A stretch of DNA of 64,000 nt from Tepidanaerobacter acetatoxydans_A (lineage in GTDB: Bacteria > Bacillota > Thermosediminibacteria > Thermosediminibacterales > Tepidanaerobacteraceae), in contig JALHJR010000003.1 in NCBI GenBank assembly GCA_022840405.1, forward strand, positions 65,177 through 129,176, in the 5' to 3' direction. The notes under the pieces were generated by a model that was not told the DNA's origin, made no database searches, and saw only the letters and a program-made list of their open reading frames with translations. Of this stretch, positions 34,591 to 42,645 are shown piece by piece. Positions within the stretch are counted from its first letter, which is position 1. Each line of letters starts with the position of its first letter. The position numbers and the translations under genes are program-made.

Positions 34591-34957
34591 TGATCTCCTC
34601 AGATTTAGCTGAGTTTTTTGAATTATTTGCGCTGCCGTCTGATGTTGAAAAGGTTTTCATTAAATTAATGAGAGCGGCTGGATTAATTTTTTTATCACCG
34701 GTTCCTCCCATTGAGTCTAGCAGGTCAGCAGCCATTTCCTTTAGTTCAGATACCTCGGATTTCGATGAGAAACCTCTTGTATCAGATTTGGAGTCTTGCG
34801 CATTCAAAAAACTAATGATTCCCAATAAATTACTTAGAGCCAGCAGACTTATTAATTCGTTGGCACTTTGGTCGTTCGGACCGTTGATTACTTTTAAGAC
34901 TGTTTCAAGCAAGTTATTTCCAAAACCTCGGTCATCATTTTCTTCCAAACTTACCAC
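34580..34957 (-). CDS. Orphan 125-residue protein near sleB
   Basis: I do not recognise this gene. It has no clear membrane segment but a helix-rich middle with Leu-Leu-Ala-Leu-Ser-Asn-Leu-Leu-Gly-Ile-Ile-Ser-Phe-Leu (about 43-56), then an acidic helix and a Ser/Asn/Lys-rich tail. The motif resembles Leu-Leu-Leu-Met-Ala-Asn-Val-Leu-Gly-Leu-Val-Val-Phe-Leu in the gene at 37803. A GGGAGTGG-type site precedes the ATG. It is downstream of two other small genes on the same strand and may share a sporulation role. Confidence 0.6.
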   Translation of the reverse strand: MVSLEENDDRGFGNNLLETVLKVINGPNDQSANELISLLALSNLLGIISFLNAQDSKSDTRGFSSKSEVSELKEMAADLLDSMGGTGDKKINPAALINLMKTFSTSDGSANNSKNSAKSEEIKKD

Positions 34958-35103
34958 TCCCTTATGTTTTAAAACAACCAGGTATCAAATGTGCTATATA
35001 AAATATATTCTTTTATTTATCTAAAAATGATTATTTTTAAATAAATAAAAGATGGCATAATAAGCCATCATATTTGAAAGTTTTTTTAAACCACTAATGA
35101 ATA

Positions 35104-35418
35104 TTACACATTATTTTCTGGTTCGGCTAAAGTATTTAATAAATTTTCTATATCCTCAGCCTGCTTAGCTAAAACATCCTTTTTGCATTCATCTATCTCT
35201 ATTATTTGAGTATTTTTTTTTGACTGCCTAGATTCATGAATCATTGTCAAAAGAGTATTCAAGGCTTCAAAATTCATTTTATGATTTGGCTGTTCCGGCC
35301 TAAACACATTAATAGTTGTAATTAGAAAATCAAGCAGTTCCTGACTTTTTGAACTCATAAAAGGTCGTATAGCTTTTAAAAGCTGCACATCGTTATCACT
35401 TATTGAAAAGGTCTTCAT
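35104..35418 (-). CDS. Orphan 104-residue protein, coupled to a small membrane protein
   Basis: Not recognised. The sequence is helical and mixed-charge: Lys-Ala-Ile-Arg-Pro-Phe-Met-Ser-Ser-Lys-Ser-Gln-Glu-Leu-Leu-Asp-Phe-Leu near 16-33, and a Glu-rich C-terminus. No signal or membrane segment. Its ATG lies two bases after the stop of the 59-residue gene upstream, and the ribosome site (GCGGAGG) lies within that gene, so the two are surely one operon. A spore-coat or spore-membrane assembly role is only a guess from the sleB neighbourhood. Confidence 0.65.
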   Translation of the reverse strand: MKTFSISDNDVQLLKAIRPFMSSKSQELLDFLITTINVFRPEQPNHKMNFEALNTLLTMIHESRQSKKNTQIIEIDECKKDVLAKQAEDIENLLNTLAEPENNV

Positions 35419-35420
35419 CT

Positions 35421-35600
35421 TTATTCCTCCGCTTCCTTTAGCAAAAAACTTCTTATAATTTTTATCATGCGATCAAGCGCCCCAAATGAAATAATAAGCA
35501 ATAAGAGTATGAGAAAAAGCGTGTATGGATTTGAAATGGGTTTAAAACTATTGTCGGAATTCTCAAAACCGGTGTTTTGATTTGTATTCATAGGATTCAT
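35421..35600 (-). CDS. 59-residue single-pass membrane protein
   Basis: A short gene: ATG with GGAGTG upstream, 59 codons, stop two bases before the next gene. The N-terminal half is Asn-rich (Asn-Pro-Met-Asn-Thr-Asn-Gln-Asn-Thr-Gly), then one hydrophobic helix (Leu-Phe-Leu-Ile-Leu-Leu-Leu-Leu-Ile-Ile-Ser-Phe) and a basic end. The helix resembles that of the 30-residue peptide at 34458. Function unknown; sporulation is likely from context. Confidence 0.65.
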   Translation of the reverse strand: MNPMNTNQNTGFENSDNSFKPISNPYTLFLILLLLIISFGALDRMIKIIRSFLLKEAEE

Positions 35601-35724
35601 TAATTTTCACTCCTTACTATGAACTTCTTTAAGTTATTATATGAATAAAGTGTATAAAAAGGTACCGGAATAAGTGCTAAAAAAATAAGCAAACTAAAGA
35701 TAGCGATTAAAAAGAGGTGATAGA

Positions 35725-36201
35725 ATGTTCAAAACTAAGAAGTTAATTATTTTGGCGATTGTTTTATCTGTTGCAGTTTTGATAGGCTTTTTAAGCATGA
35801 ATTGCAAGGCTCAGACAAAATCAGAAAATTATGCCGTTTCATCATGGGAAGGCGATTACACTCTTTTAGCTCGGCTTGTAGCCGGTGAAGCAGAAGGAGA
35901 ACCGTATCTTGGTCAAGTAGGTGTTGCAGCTGTTATCATTAACCGAACGAAGCATCCTAAATTTCCGACGACGATAGCCGATGTAATCTACCAACCGGGG
36001 GCATTTGAATCGGTCAGCAATGGTTTGATATGGTCAAGATACCCATCTAGAAATAATTTTGACGCTGCTCGTCAAGCTATGAGCGGATGGGATCCGACCT
36101 ATGGCAGTGTATTCTTCTGGAATCCTTATAAATCAGTTAGCCCGTGGATATGGTCGCGTTCAATAGTAACCAGAATAGGGCAACATGTATTTGCCAAATA
36201 G
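35725..36201 (+). CDS. sleB: SleB-like cell wall hydrolase
   Basis: A 158-residue protein with an N-terminal signal/anchor (about 6-24) and a Hydrolase_2 (SleB/CwlJ) domain. Family motifs: Ala-Arg-Leu-Val-Ala-Gly-Glu-Ala-Glu-Gly-Glu-Pro with the catalytic Glu, then Gln-Val-Gly-Val-Ala-Ala-Val-Ile-Ile-Asn-Arg and Trp-Asp-Pro-Thr-Tyr-Gly-Ser-Val-Phe-Phe-Trp-Asn-Pro. There is no N-terminal peptidoglycan-binding domain, unlike full-length SleB of Bacillus. SleB is a lytic transglycosylase that degrades the spore cortex at germination. The partner ypeB follows. Confidence 0.92.
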   Translation: MFKTKKLIILAIVLSVAVLIGFLSMNCKAQTKSENYAVSSWEGDYTLLARLVAGEAEGEPYLGQVGVAAVIINRTKHPKFPTTIADVIYQPGAFESVSNGLIWSRYPSRNNFDAARQAMSGWDPTYGSVFFWNPYKSVSPWIWSRSIVTRIGQHVFAK

Positions 36202-36215
36202 AAACGGAGGGTCTA

Positions 36216-37565
36216 ATGTTGAAAAAAAAATATATTTGGATAATTAATCTGCTAATATTAGGAGGTATTGTATTTGGCTACTGGTCGGTGTCCACTAGAG
36301 CATTTTCGGCGGAAAACGCTTTAGAGGCTTCTTATCAGCGAGGATTTTATAATCTACTGGAGCAAGTAAACAATCTAAATATCTTAATTTCAAAAAGTGA
36401 AGTTACGTCATCAAACGAACAGAGGATTATGATGCTGACTACGATTTGGCACCAGGCTGAAGGAGCAAGAACCAGCCTGGCAACTATGCCGTTGGGTGAC
36501 AGAGATATGACAAATATGCAAAAATTTTTTGCACAGTTGGGTGATTTTTCTTATAATATTGCCGGTAAATTAGTAAAAAAGGAAGAAATATCCGATGCTG
36601 AATGGGAGAAGATGAGGCGATTCAGAAAAAACATTCAAAACTTAAATGAAGATCTTCGGCGTTTACAAGATGATGTAACTGCTGGCAAAATAAGATGGGA
36701 AGATAAACCAGATAGCTTGATAGCTATAAAGAAAGTTCAAGGTATGGCGGATAATTTTGAAGCCATTGATGAAAAGCTTAAAAAGGAAGTACCTACCATT
36801 ACTTATGATGGGCCTTTTTCCGATCATGTCGAACAAGTGACTGCAAAAGCCTTAACAGGTAAGCTCATAAGTGAGAGCGAAGCTGCTGTAATTGCTCAAC
36901 AAGCTGTAAATAAAGTAGTAAAAGGGGATTTTAGAGCTGATGTAGTTGGGAGAACAAAGGGGAATTTTCCTGCATATACTATCGAATTTACAAAAGAAGG
37001 AAATACAACCCCTGATATTATAATGGATGTAAGTGAAGTTGGCGGTCATGTGATATGGTTTTTAAATACCAGGGAAGTAGAGGACTCTAAAATACCTATA
37101 AAGCGAGCACTAGATAAAGCAAAAACCTATATGGAATCTATAGATTACAAAAATATGGAGCTTACCGGTTCTATCAGGGAAAATAATACGGTAACAATAT
37201 CATTTGTTCCAAAAGAAAATGATGTGCTATTATATCCTGATTTTATAAAAGTTGAGGTGGCTTTAGACACTGGCGAAGTTGTAGGGTTTAATGCCCTGGC
37301 TTATTTAACCTCGCATAATAAACGTAAGTTGCCTGAGCCTGAAATTACCGAACAAGAGGTAAAAGATAAATTAAGTCCAAATTTAAGTATCAGAAGAATC
37401 CGACTGGCTTTGATTCCTGATGAAGCATTAAGAGAAAAGCTTTGCTATGAGGTGGATGCAGAGCTAAATTCTGACCGCTATTTTATTTATATAAATGCTG
37501 AAAATGGTAATGAAGAACAAATTTTAAAAGTTGTAGAAACGGACAAGGGTACAATGACCATGTAA
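36216..37565 (+). CDS. ypeB: Germination protein YpeB
   Basis: A 449-residue protein with an N-terminal membrane segment (about 6-24), a long helical region (Leu-Glu-Gln-Val-Asn-Asn-Leu) and PepSY-like repeats in the second half (Ile-Ser-Glu-Ser-Glu-Ala-Ala-Val-Ile-Ala-Gln-Gln-Ala). YpeB stabilises SleB in the spore membrane; the two are co-dependent. The frame is open from 36144 within sleB, but the ATG at 36216 has GGAGGG upstream. Length matches the family (~450). Confidence 0.92.
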   Translation: MLKKKYIWIINLLILGGIVFGYWSVSTRAFSAENALEASYQRGFYNLLEQVNNLNILISKSEVTSSNEQRIMMLTTIWHQAEGARTSLATMPLGDRDMTNMQKFFAQLGDFSYNIAGKLVKKEEISDAEWEKMRRFRKNIQNLNEDLRRLQDDVTAGKIRWEDKPDSLIAIKKVQGMADNFEAIDEKLKKEVPTITYDGPFSDHVEQVTAKALTGKLISESEAAVIAQQAVNKVVKGDFRADVVGRTKGNFPAYTIEFTKEGNTTPDIIMDVSEVGGHVIWFLNTREVEDSKIPIKRALDKAKTYMESIDYKNMELTGSIRENNTVTISFVPKENDVLLYPDFIKVEVALDTGEVVGFNALAYLTSHNKRKLPEPEITEQEVKDKLSPNLSIRRIRLALIPDEALREKLCYEVDAELNSDRYFIYINAENGNEEQILKVVETDKGTMTM

Positions 37566-37637
37566 AAAACAGAAGTTGAATAATGGTATAAAAGCCCCCT
37601 ATAAAACCAAAGGCCGTTGCATTAATATAAGCTGGAC

Positions 37638-37667
37638 AACCATCTTATACGCATGGTTTTTATTTAT
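37638..37667 (+). terminator. Probable terminator after ypeB
   Basis: AACCAT and ATGGTT form a 6-bp stem with a 9-base loop, followed by TTTATTTAT. Weak stem, but well placed in the 240-base gap after ypeB. Confidence 0.45.
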
Positions 37668-37802
37668 AGGAATAGTAAATATAAATTCTTCAATAGCTCT
37701 AATCTTTCAAAGATAAATTTTTGTGGCGAATAAAATTTTGACAACATAATATAGATATAAGGTAATAAATAAGAGAATTGATGTAAGGGGAGAGGATATA
37801 AT

Positions 37803-38273
37803 ATGGGTGACGTGAAGAATTTTTCTCCTGGTTATGAAAATGAAATTACTGTGCCGGTAATTTACCTATTGCTTATGGCCAATGTTTTAGGACTGGTGGT
37901 TTTTCTTGATGACAAGATGAGCAAACATACTTCTATTAAAAAAAACGGATATAAGAATTACCCCAGAAATCACCCAATGAAGCAAATTTTAAAACCGTTA
38001 CCAACTATAAGTGATAAAAGTGTCATGTCAGAGCTGAACATCGAGAATAAATCAACTTCAGATAATAACATAAAGGAGATTTCAGATAAAAAAGATAAAG
38101 ATAAAAATAAAAATATGGCGTTAGAACAAATTGAACAAACAGTTAAGCAAACCGATAAAAAAATACCTAAGCACAGAGATAACATCATTAGATTTAAAGA
38201 AACTACAGATCATAATAAACAAATGGTTAAGCAGCCACTGGAACCATTAATTTGGCATTTTCCAACTAAATAA
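37803..38273 (+). CDS. Orphan 156-residue membrane-anchored protein
   Basis: Not recognised. One hydrophobic segment at about 18-38 (Val-Ile-Tyr-Leu-Leu-Leu-Met-Ala-Asn-Val-Leu-Gly-Leu-Val-Val-Phe-Leu), followed by a long Lys/Asp-rich, low-complexity tail. The segment resembles the Leu-Leu-Ala-Leu-Ser-Asn-Leu-Leu-Gly-Ile-Ile motif of the 34580 gene. A strong GGGGAGAGG site precedes the ATG. It lies alone between ypeB and the L21 leader. Confidence 0.65.
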   Translation: MGDVKNFSPGYENEITVPVIYLLLMANVLGLVVFLDDKMSKHTSIKKNGYKNYPRNHPMKQILKPLPTISDKSVMSELNIENKSTSDNNIKEISDKKDKDKNKNMALEQIEQTVKQTDKKIPKHRDNIIRFKETTDHNKQMVKQPLEPLIWHFPTK

Positions 38274-38295
38274 TATAACAAGATATTAAATTGCA

Positions 38296-38325
38296 TTGAC
38301 ATGTAAGGTTTTCATGTGCTAAAAT
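38296..38325 (+). promoter_or_regulatory. Promoter of the rplU operon
   Basis: A perfect -35 TTGACA at 38296-38301 and -10 TAAAAT at 38320-38325 are separated by 18 bases, and TGC before the -10 makes it extended. The strong sigma-A promoter suits ribosomal protein genes. Confidence 0.85.
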
Positions 38326-38417
38326 ATCGTAGGTGGTTGTATTATGCCTTCCACCGCACGGAACGGGTTTTAAAACAAGTTACCTGGATTCCGGCGAGAA
38401 TAAGGAGGAGATTAATT
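38326..38417 (+). promoter_or_regulatory. L21-type leader RNA
   Basis: About 85 bases between the promoter and rplU contain GC-rich blocks with pairing potential (GGTGG with CCACC; CCGG-rich stretch before the ribosome site) and end with AAGGAGGAG. Firmicute L21 operons carry an autoregulatory leader at this place; a match is inferred from position and composition, not from a model search. Confidence 0.5.
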
Positions 38418-38729
38418 ATGTACGCAGTTATTGAAACTGGTGGAAAACAGTATCGTGTATCGGAAGGTGATATAATTCAAGTTGAAAAACTTCCGGCAGA
38501 TGTAGGAGAATCAATTGAAATCGACAAAGTTATGGCATTATCTGCGGATAATGGTCTTAAGGTTGGGAAACCATGGCTTGAAAATGCGAAAGTGACAGCT
38601 AAAGTGCTGCGTCAAGGCAAAAGCGATAAGATTATCGTCTTTAAGTACAAGCCTAAGAAGAATTATCGTAAGAGGCAAGGCCACCGCCAGCCATTTACGG
38701 AAATTCAAATTGAAAAAATAGAAGGGTAG
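38418..38729 (+). CDS. rplU: Ribosomal protein bL21
   Basis: A 103-residue 50S subunit protein. The start Met-Tyr-Ala-Val-Ile-Glu-Thr-Gly-Gly-Lys-Gln-Tyr and the C-terminal Lys-Tyr-Lys-Pro-Lys-Lys-Asn-Tyr-Arg-Lys-Arg-Gln-Gly-His-Arg-Gln are diagnostic. The frame is open upstream to 38316, but that part is the leader; AAGGAGGAG precedes the ATG at 38418. Confidence 0.97.
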   Translation: MYAVIETGGKQYRVSEGDIIQVEKLPADVGESIEIDKVMALSADNGLKVGKPWLENAKVTAKVLRQGKSDKIIVFKYKPKKNYRKRQGHRQPFTEIQIEKIEG

Positions 38730-38730
38730 T

Positions 38731-39066
38731 ATGATAAAGGTAAGAATAAAGTCCCATCCTTTTGGCGGTTATAAATCAATAGAAATATCAGGCCATGCAG
38801 AGTATGCCGATTATGGCAAAGATATAGTTTGTGCTGGAGTTTCAGCCTTGGCAGAAACCGCAGTTTTGGGGCTAAAGAATGTCGCTGGCATAAAACCTGT
38901 GGTTGATAAAAAACCAGGTTGTTTCATGCTAAAACTTCCTGATGATATGACAGCAGAAGAGTTTAAAAAAGCGACAATTATTCTTGAAACCATATTTTTA
39001 GGAATTCAAGATATTGCAGAATCATATCCGTCGAATATTCAGACTGAACTTATAGAGGAGGTGTAG
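38731..39066 (+). CDS. prp: Ribosomal-processing cysteine protease Prp
   Basis: A 111-residue protease (YsxB/Prp). The catalytic pair fits His in Ser-Gly-His-Ala-Glu-Tyr-Ala and Cys in Asp-Ile-Val-Cys-Ala-Gly-Val-Ser-Ala-Leu. It removes the N-terminal extension of L27 before ribosome assembly. It sits one base after rplU and three before rpmA, whose product has the expected cleavage site. Confidence 0.93.
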   Translation: MIKVRIKSHPFGGYKSIEISGHAEYADYGKDIVCAGVSALAETAVLGLKNVAGIKPVVDKKPGCFMLKLPDDMTAEEFKKATIILETIFLGIQDIAESYPSNIQTELIEEV

Positions 39067-39069
39067 CTG

Positions 39070-39342
39070 ATGAATTTACAGCTTTTTGCTCAGAAAAAAG
39101 GCGGAGGAAGTTCGAAAAACGGTCGAGACAGTCAGGCTAAGCGCTTAGGGGTCAAGAGGTATGACGGGCAGTTTGTAAGTGCCGGGAGCATACTGGTTCG
39201 CCAAAGAGGCACGAGGATATATCCAGGACAAAATGTAGGTATGGGTGTAGATCATACACTTTTTGCGAAAGCTGATGGTTATGTTAAGTTTGAACAAAAG
39301 GGAAAAGATAAGAAACTCGTAAGCATATATGAAGCAAACTAA
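39070..39342 (+). CDS. rpmA: Ribosomal protein bL27 with Prp-cleaved leader
   Basis: A 90-residue 50S subunit protein. It begins Met-Asn-Leu-Gln-Leu-Phe-Ala-Gln-Lys-Lys-Gly-Gly-Gly: the Leu-Gln-Leu-Phe-Ala block is the Firmicute extension cut by Prp after Phe, and Lys-Lys-Gly-Gly-Gly becomes the new N-terminus near the peptidyl-transferase centre. Gly-Val-Asp-His-Thr-Leu-Phe-Ala is the conserved core. In most Firmicutes obgE follows; here a terminator and an IS element do. Confidence 0.96.
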   Translation: MNLQLFAQKKGGGSSKNGRDSQAKRLGVKRYDGQFVSAGSILVRQRGTRIYPGQNVGMGVDHTLFAKADGYVKFEQKGKDKKLVSIYEAN

Positions 39343-39369
39343 GCTCCTATAAATAGGAGCTGCTTTTTT
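39342..39369 (+). terminator. Terminator after rpmA
   Basis: AGCTCCTAT-AA-ATAGGAGCT, a 9-bp stem, then GCTTTTTT. It overlaps the last base of the rpmA stop codon. Confidence 0.88.
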
Positions 39370-39671
39370 AAGGTAACTATGGAAAAAATTACCTTTGTTT
39401 TTTATTACCAAGCAAAGATTGATGCTGCTTTATAAAGTTAATTTAGACATAGAATGTCAGCAAATTAAATTGTTCTTAATTATAATAAGACATGCTGCAT
39501 ACTGACAATAGGTTTACGAAGATAGGATTTTTACATTAGAATCAAGACTGCTAGTGTGTCAACAACATTAGATAGAATGGAAATACGGTTTTTGAGTATA
39601 AATTTAAATATCTGAAATACCAGTGTTCTATTTTCGATAGAAGGATTTTAAGATAATAAAATAGAATACAA
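39370..39671. other. Non-coding, AT-rich spacer before the IS
   Basis: No gene seen. Contains a weak GGTAA/TTACC hairpin followed by TTTGTTTTTT at 39371-39392; the rest is AT-rich with stops in all frames and may be decayed sequence left from rearrangement. Confidence 0.5.
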
Positions 39672-39693
39672 CCCAAGTTTGGCGTCAAAAATT
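39672..39693 (+). repeat. Left terminal inverted repeat of the IS1634-type element
   Basis: CCCAAGTTTGGCG followed by TCAAAAATT, mirrored at 41583-41603 with one base missing. Confidence 0.85.
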
Positions 39694-39784
39694 ACCAAAC
39701 CCAGCAATAACAGCAGTTTAAAGCCTCACAATATAAAAGTAGTCCCAATAAAATTCCATTAAATATTGATATTTGGAGGCTGCC

Positions 39785-41527
39785 ATGTTCTTAAAACAAT
39801 CAAAGGTTACTATCAATGGTAAAACATATAGTTACTACAAGATAGTCGAATCTTACAGAGATAAAGGAAAAGTGAAACACAAGATACTTTTTTCTCTGGG
39901 GGTTCTTACAGATGAACAAGCAGATAAAATCAGGATGGCCATATCAGCCTACTCAAACCCGGATATTATCGTGTCTAAAATAGACGATATTGTGGTGACA
40001 AAGCATTTTGCCTACCTTGATGTATGCCTTTTACATGAACTGTGGCACAAATGGCAGTTTGATAAATTCTTTTTCAATGATCGCTGGATTGAAGCCATAG
40101 TCATAAATCGCTGCATAGATCCGACAAGTAAGATTCATGTTCAGGAATGGGTATCCGACACCATTTTACCTGCTTTAAACTCATCAGACATCCTGGATGT
40201 AAACGAATTTGATATATACCGGGAATTAGATCACATCGATAACTATGAAGCCAAACTGCAAGAATTCATTTATCAGGAACTAAAACAGCAAAGCAAGTTT
40301 TCCGATGAAGCACTTTTTTATGATATCACCTCCAGCTATTTTGAGGGCATCAAATGTGTTTTGGCAAAGTTCGGTTATTCTAGAGATCACCGCCCTGATA
40401 AAGAACAAATAGTAATTGCCTTGATGATCACCAAAGAAGGTTATCCTTTCTACTGGAAGGTATTAGAAGGCAACACCCAGGATATTACCACAGTAGAAAG
40501 TCTGGTAAATACCATAAAGAATCGTTTTGGGATAAAAAGCTGTACACTTGTATTTGACAGGGGTATGGTATCGGCCGATAATCTTGCTTTAATCCAACAT
40601 AAAGACTTATCGTATATTTCCGCTCTTGATAAGGATGAAATCAAATCCACCGGAATATTAGATATTTCAATACCGCAGCCTTTTTTACCCGATAGTTGGG
40701 ATAAAGATATTGTAATGCATCAATTTCAACCCTATGATGATAAAAAATCATTATACTACCGGGAATTTGACTTTATAAAGTACCGCTACATACTTTTCTT
40801 TGATGCTGAAAGATTTCTTTCAGATTACAAATCAAGGAAAAACAGATTAAAAGATGCATATGCCTGGATTGAATTAAAAAACCAGGAATTACTAAAAGCC
40901 AAAAGGTCAAGGAGCTTATCAGTTCTTGAAGAACAAGTAAAGCACATGCTGACCAAAAAACAGGTAAAGAAACTGCTGGAGATAAAAATTGAACCTCTCT
41001 CTTTAAATATATCTGATAAAAAACGCATAAACACTTATCAAATCAAGGTTTCCTTAAACCCTGAAGCTGAACGTCAAGAACAGCGGTTAGACGGTATTAC
41101 CTGCTTCATCACCAACTTTAAAATGTGCTCTGCCAAAGAGGTAATAAGTTATTATCGTAATAAAAATAAGGTTGAAGAAGCGTTCCATGAAATAAAATCC
41201 CAATTAAACTTGAGGCCCATACGTTTAACAAGAGATCAAAGGGTAAGGGCACATGTTACGGCATGTATTTTATCATATTTCTTAATCAATGATATAGAGC
41301 AGCGTTTAAAAGCTAAAAACATAGATTTATCTACAGCTTCTGTGTTAAAAGAATTTAAAAAATGCCAGGTCAGTAAAATCGAAATCAAAGGCAGCAACAG
41401 ATCTGAGTTAAAAGTTACCGAACCTACCCAAATCCAAAGGAGTATACTTGAAGCTTTGGATTGTGAAAATGTCATAGAAAAAAAGTATATCAAAAAGGTA
41501 TTAAGCAAAGCAAAAAATCAGGTGTAG
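39785..41527 (+). CDS. IS1634 family transposase
   Basis: A 580-residue DDE transposase. The first Asp fits Phe-Tyr-Asp-Ile-Thr-Ser-Ser-Tyr-Phe-Glu-Gly near 185, the second Leu-Val-Phe-Asp-Arg-Gly-Met near 260, and the Glu lies in the Tyr-Tyr-Arg-Asn-Lys-Asn-Lys-Val-Glu-Glu-Ala-Phe motif near 465, with a long beta-strand insertion before it as in IS4 relatives. The gene is full length and uninterrupted, so the element may still move. The ATG at 39785 has GGAGG six bases upstream; the frame is open from 39773. Confidence 0.92.
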   Translation: MFLKQSKVTINGKTYSYYKIVESYRDKGKVKHKILFSLGVLTDEQADKIRMAISAYSNPDIIVSKIDDIVVTKHFAYLDVCLLHELWHKWQFDKFFFNDRWIEAIVINRCIDPTSKIHVQEWVSDTILPALNSSDILDVNEFDIYRELDHIDNYEAKLQEFIYQELKQQSKFSDEALFYDITSSYFEGIKCVLAKFGYSRDHRPDKEQIVIALMITKEGYPFYWKVLEGNTQDITTVESLVNTIKNRFGIKSCTLVFDRGMVSADNLALIQHKDLSYISALDKDEIKSTGILDISIPQPFLPDSWDKDIVMHQFQPYDDKKSLYYREFDFIKYRYILFFDAERFLSDYKSRKNRLKDAYAWIELKNQELLKAKRSRSLSVLEEQVKHMLTKKQVKKLLEIKIEPLSLNISDKKRINTYQIKVSLNPEAERQEQRLDGITCFITNFKMCSAKEVISYYRNKNKVEEAFHEIKSQLNLRPIRLTRDQRVRAHVTACILSYFLINDIEQRLKAKNIDLSTASVLKEFKKCQVSKIEIKGSNRSELKVTEPTQIQRSILEALDCENVIEKKYIKKVLSKAKNQV

Positions 41528-41582
41528 TGACAAACTTTTTTTAGCTATATGCCTCTAATGCTTGGTATATCTATAACTGGAA

Positions 41583-41603
41583 AATTTTTACGCCAAACTT
41601 GGG
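41583..41603 (-). repeat. Right terminal inverted repeat of the IS1634-type element
   Basis: AATTTTTA then CGCCAAACTTGGG, the inverse of the left end. Confidence 0.85.
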
Positions 41604-42005
41604 GTCGATAAAAAAAATACCGGTTGCAGACATTTCAATTTAAAATCCTCCGGGCTTGTTACCAATACACAGGTGGCGGGACCGGCGGATTTATTTATAT
41701 CTATTGAAATGTATTTTCCCCAGCGCAGGGAGAGCCCCAGACAAGAAGCTAGCTGCTCCGCTTCGCCCTTTATTCCCTTCGAACCCACGGGGATAATATC
41801 GTGTATGTGAGAAAGACCAAGAAGCTGTTTTACGAGTTTGCAGTCGGCAATATAAGGATCAGACAGCTTTACTTCGTTTCCGACTTTCGGTATGCCTATA
41901 CAGTAAAGTCTGTCGCCGGCATTCGTTTTGTTTATGCGCAAGTCTTTTTTGTTGACGGTGCCTATAACCGTTACACCCAGACCCGTAAGTATTCTTAGAA
42001 GAGGA
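41604..42005 (-). pseudogene. Internal fragment of a PurM-like ATP-binding protein (possible alpha-ribazole kinase CblS)
   Basis: About 134 codons of an open minus-strand frame, cut at one side by the IS1634-type element and at the other by the IS21 remnant. Visible pieces include Gly-Ile-Ser-Pro-Leu-Leu-Arg-Ile-Leu-Thr-Gly-Leu-Gly-Val-Thr-Val-Ile-Gly, Gly-Ile-Pro-Lys-Val-Gly-Asn-Glu-Val and Pro-Val-Gly-Ser-Lys-Gly-Ile, and Ser-Ala-Gly-Pro-Ala-Thr, a pattern I associate with AIR-synthase-related proteins such as CblS of cobalamin salvage. The identification is tentative. It cannot make a working protein. Confidence 0.5.
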
Positions 42006-42006
42006 G

Positions 42007-42645
42007 AAATACCTAAAGCCGGTACCAACAATAAATATTACTGAAGAGATTGTAACAAGAACGGTACGTAAAGACAATACCGTGCGCAACCGCTACAGTG
42101 TCCCTCTGGGCACCTACTGGCCGGAAATGGTGCTTAAGGTTACCGAGCAGGATGGCCATTTAATTCTAAGGGATCTCAGCAGCGACAAACTATTGGCAGA
42201 GCACAAGCTCTGTGCGCAGAAAGGTCAACTAATTCAAAACAGCAACCACCGCCGGGACCATAGCGCCAGGATAGAGGAACTGTTTGAAGAGACCCTGGCC
42301 CTTTTGGCTACTACTGAGCAGGCCGTAGCGTTCTTAACAGGCATACGCAAAGAAAAACCACGCTATGTCCGGGATCAGTTTAAGCTGATGCAAAAGGTGG
42401 CCGCTGAACATTCCCAGGAAGCCGTAGACGAAGCCATAGTATACTGCCTGGAGCGGAAGCTTTACAGTGCGGTAGACTGCCGGGATGCGGCGCTGTGGTT
42501 TAGTCAACAAGCATCAGGTCATCAAGCATTAGCTGATACTGATACTGTTCAAGAGGTTAACGGTATTCCTGATTGGCTGAAAGTTAAGGCTGAGAAGCGC
42601 AACCTTGCCGCCGCCTATGCTCATCTGGCAGGAGGTGAAGCATAA
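42007..42645 (+). pseudogene. IstA transposase, C-terminal remnant
   Basis: The frame is open from 41989 and shows IstA C-terminal features: Lys-Pro-Val-Pro-Thr, then Arg-Asn-Arg-Tyr-Ser-Val-Pro-Leu-Gly-Thr-Tyr-Trp, the conserved Tyr-Ser-Val-Pro motif after the DDE core, and His-Arg-Arg-Asp-His. The helix-turn-helix and DDE domains are absent, so the transposase is dead. The stop codon abuts the istB start. Confidence 0.82.

Larger units (their letters stand above)
39672..41603 (+). mobile_element. Complete IS1634-type insertion sequence (IS4 superfamily)
   Basis: About 1.93 kb bounded by inverted repeats: left CCCAAGTTTGGCG at 39672-39684 followed by TCAAAAATT, right AATTTTTA then CGCCAAACTTGGG to 41603. 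The left copy has one extra C in the inner part. It holds one intact transposase gene. I see no convincing target-site duplication next to the ends, which suggests rearrangement after insertion. The right end abuts a broken gene. Confidence 0.88.

Noticed and set aside
34590..35024. 144-codon plus frame opposite the 125-residue orphan gene
   Set aside because: No ribosome site; the minus-strand frame has one, shares a motif with the gene at 37803 and ends at a matching terminator.
35641..35700. Sigma-G-type promoter before sleB (a TGAATA is present)
   Set aside because: No acceptable -10 (CATACTA-like) at the right distance.
39660..41610. Target-site duplication around the IS1634-type element
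   Set aside because: Flanking bases (AATACAA on the left, TCGATAA on the right) do not match in any plausible length.
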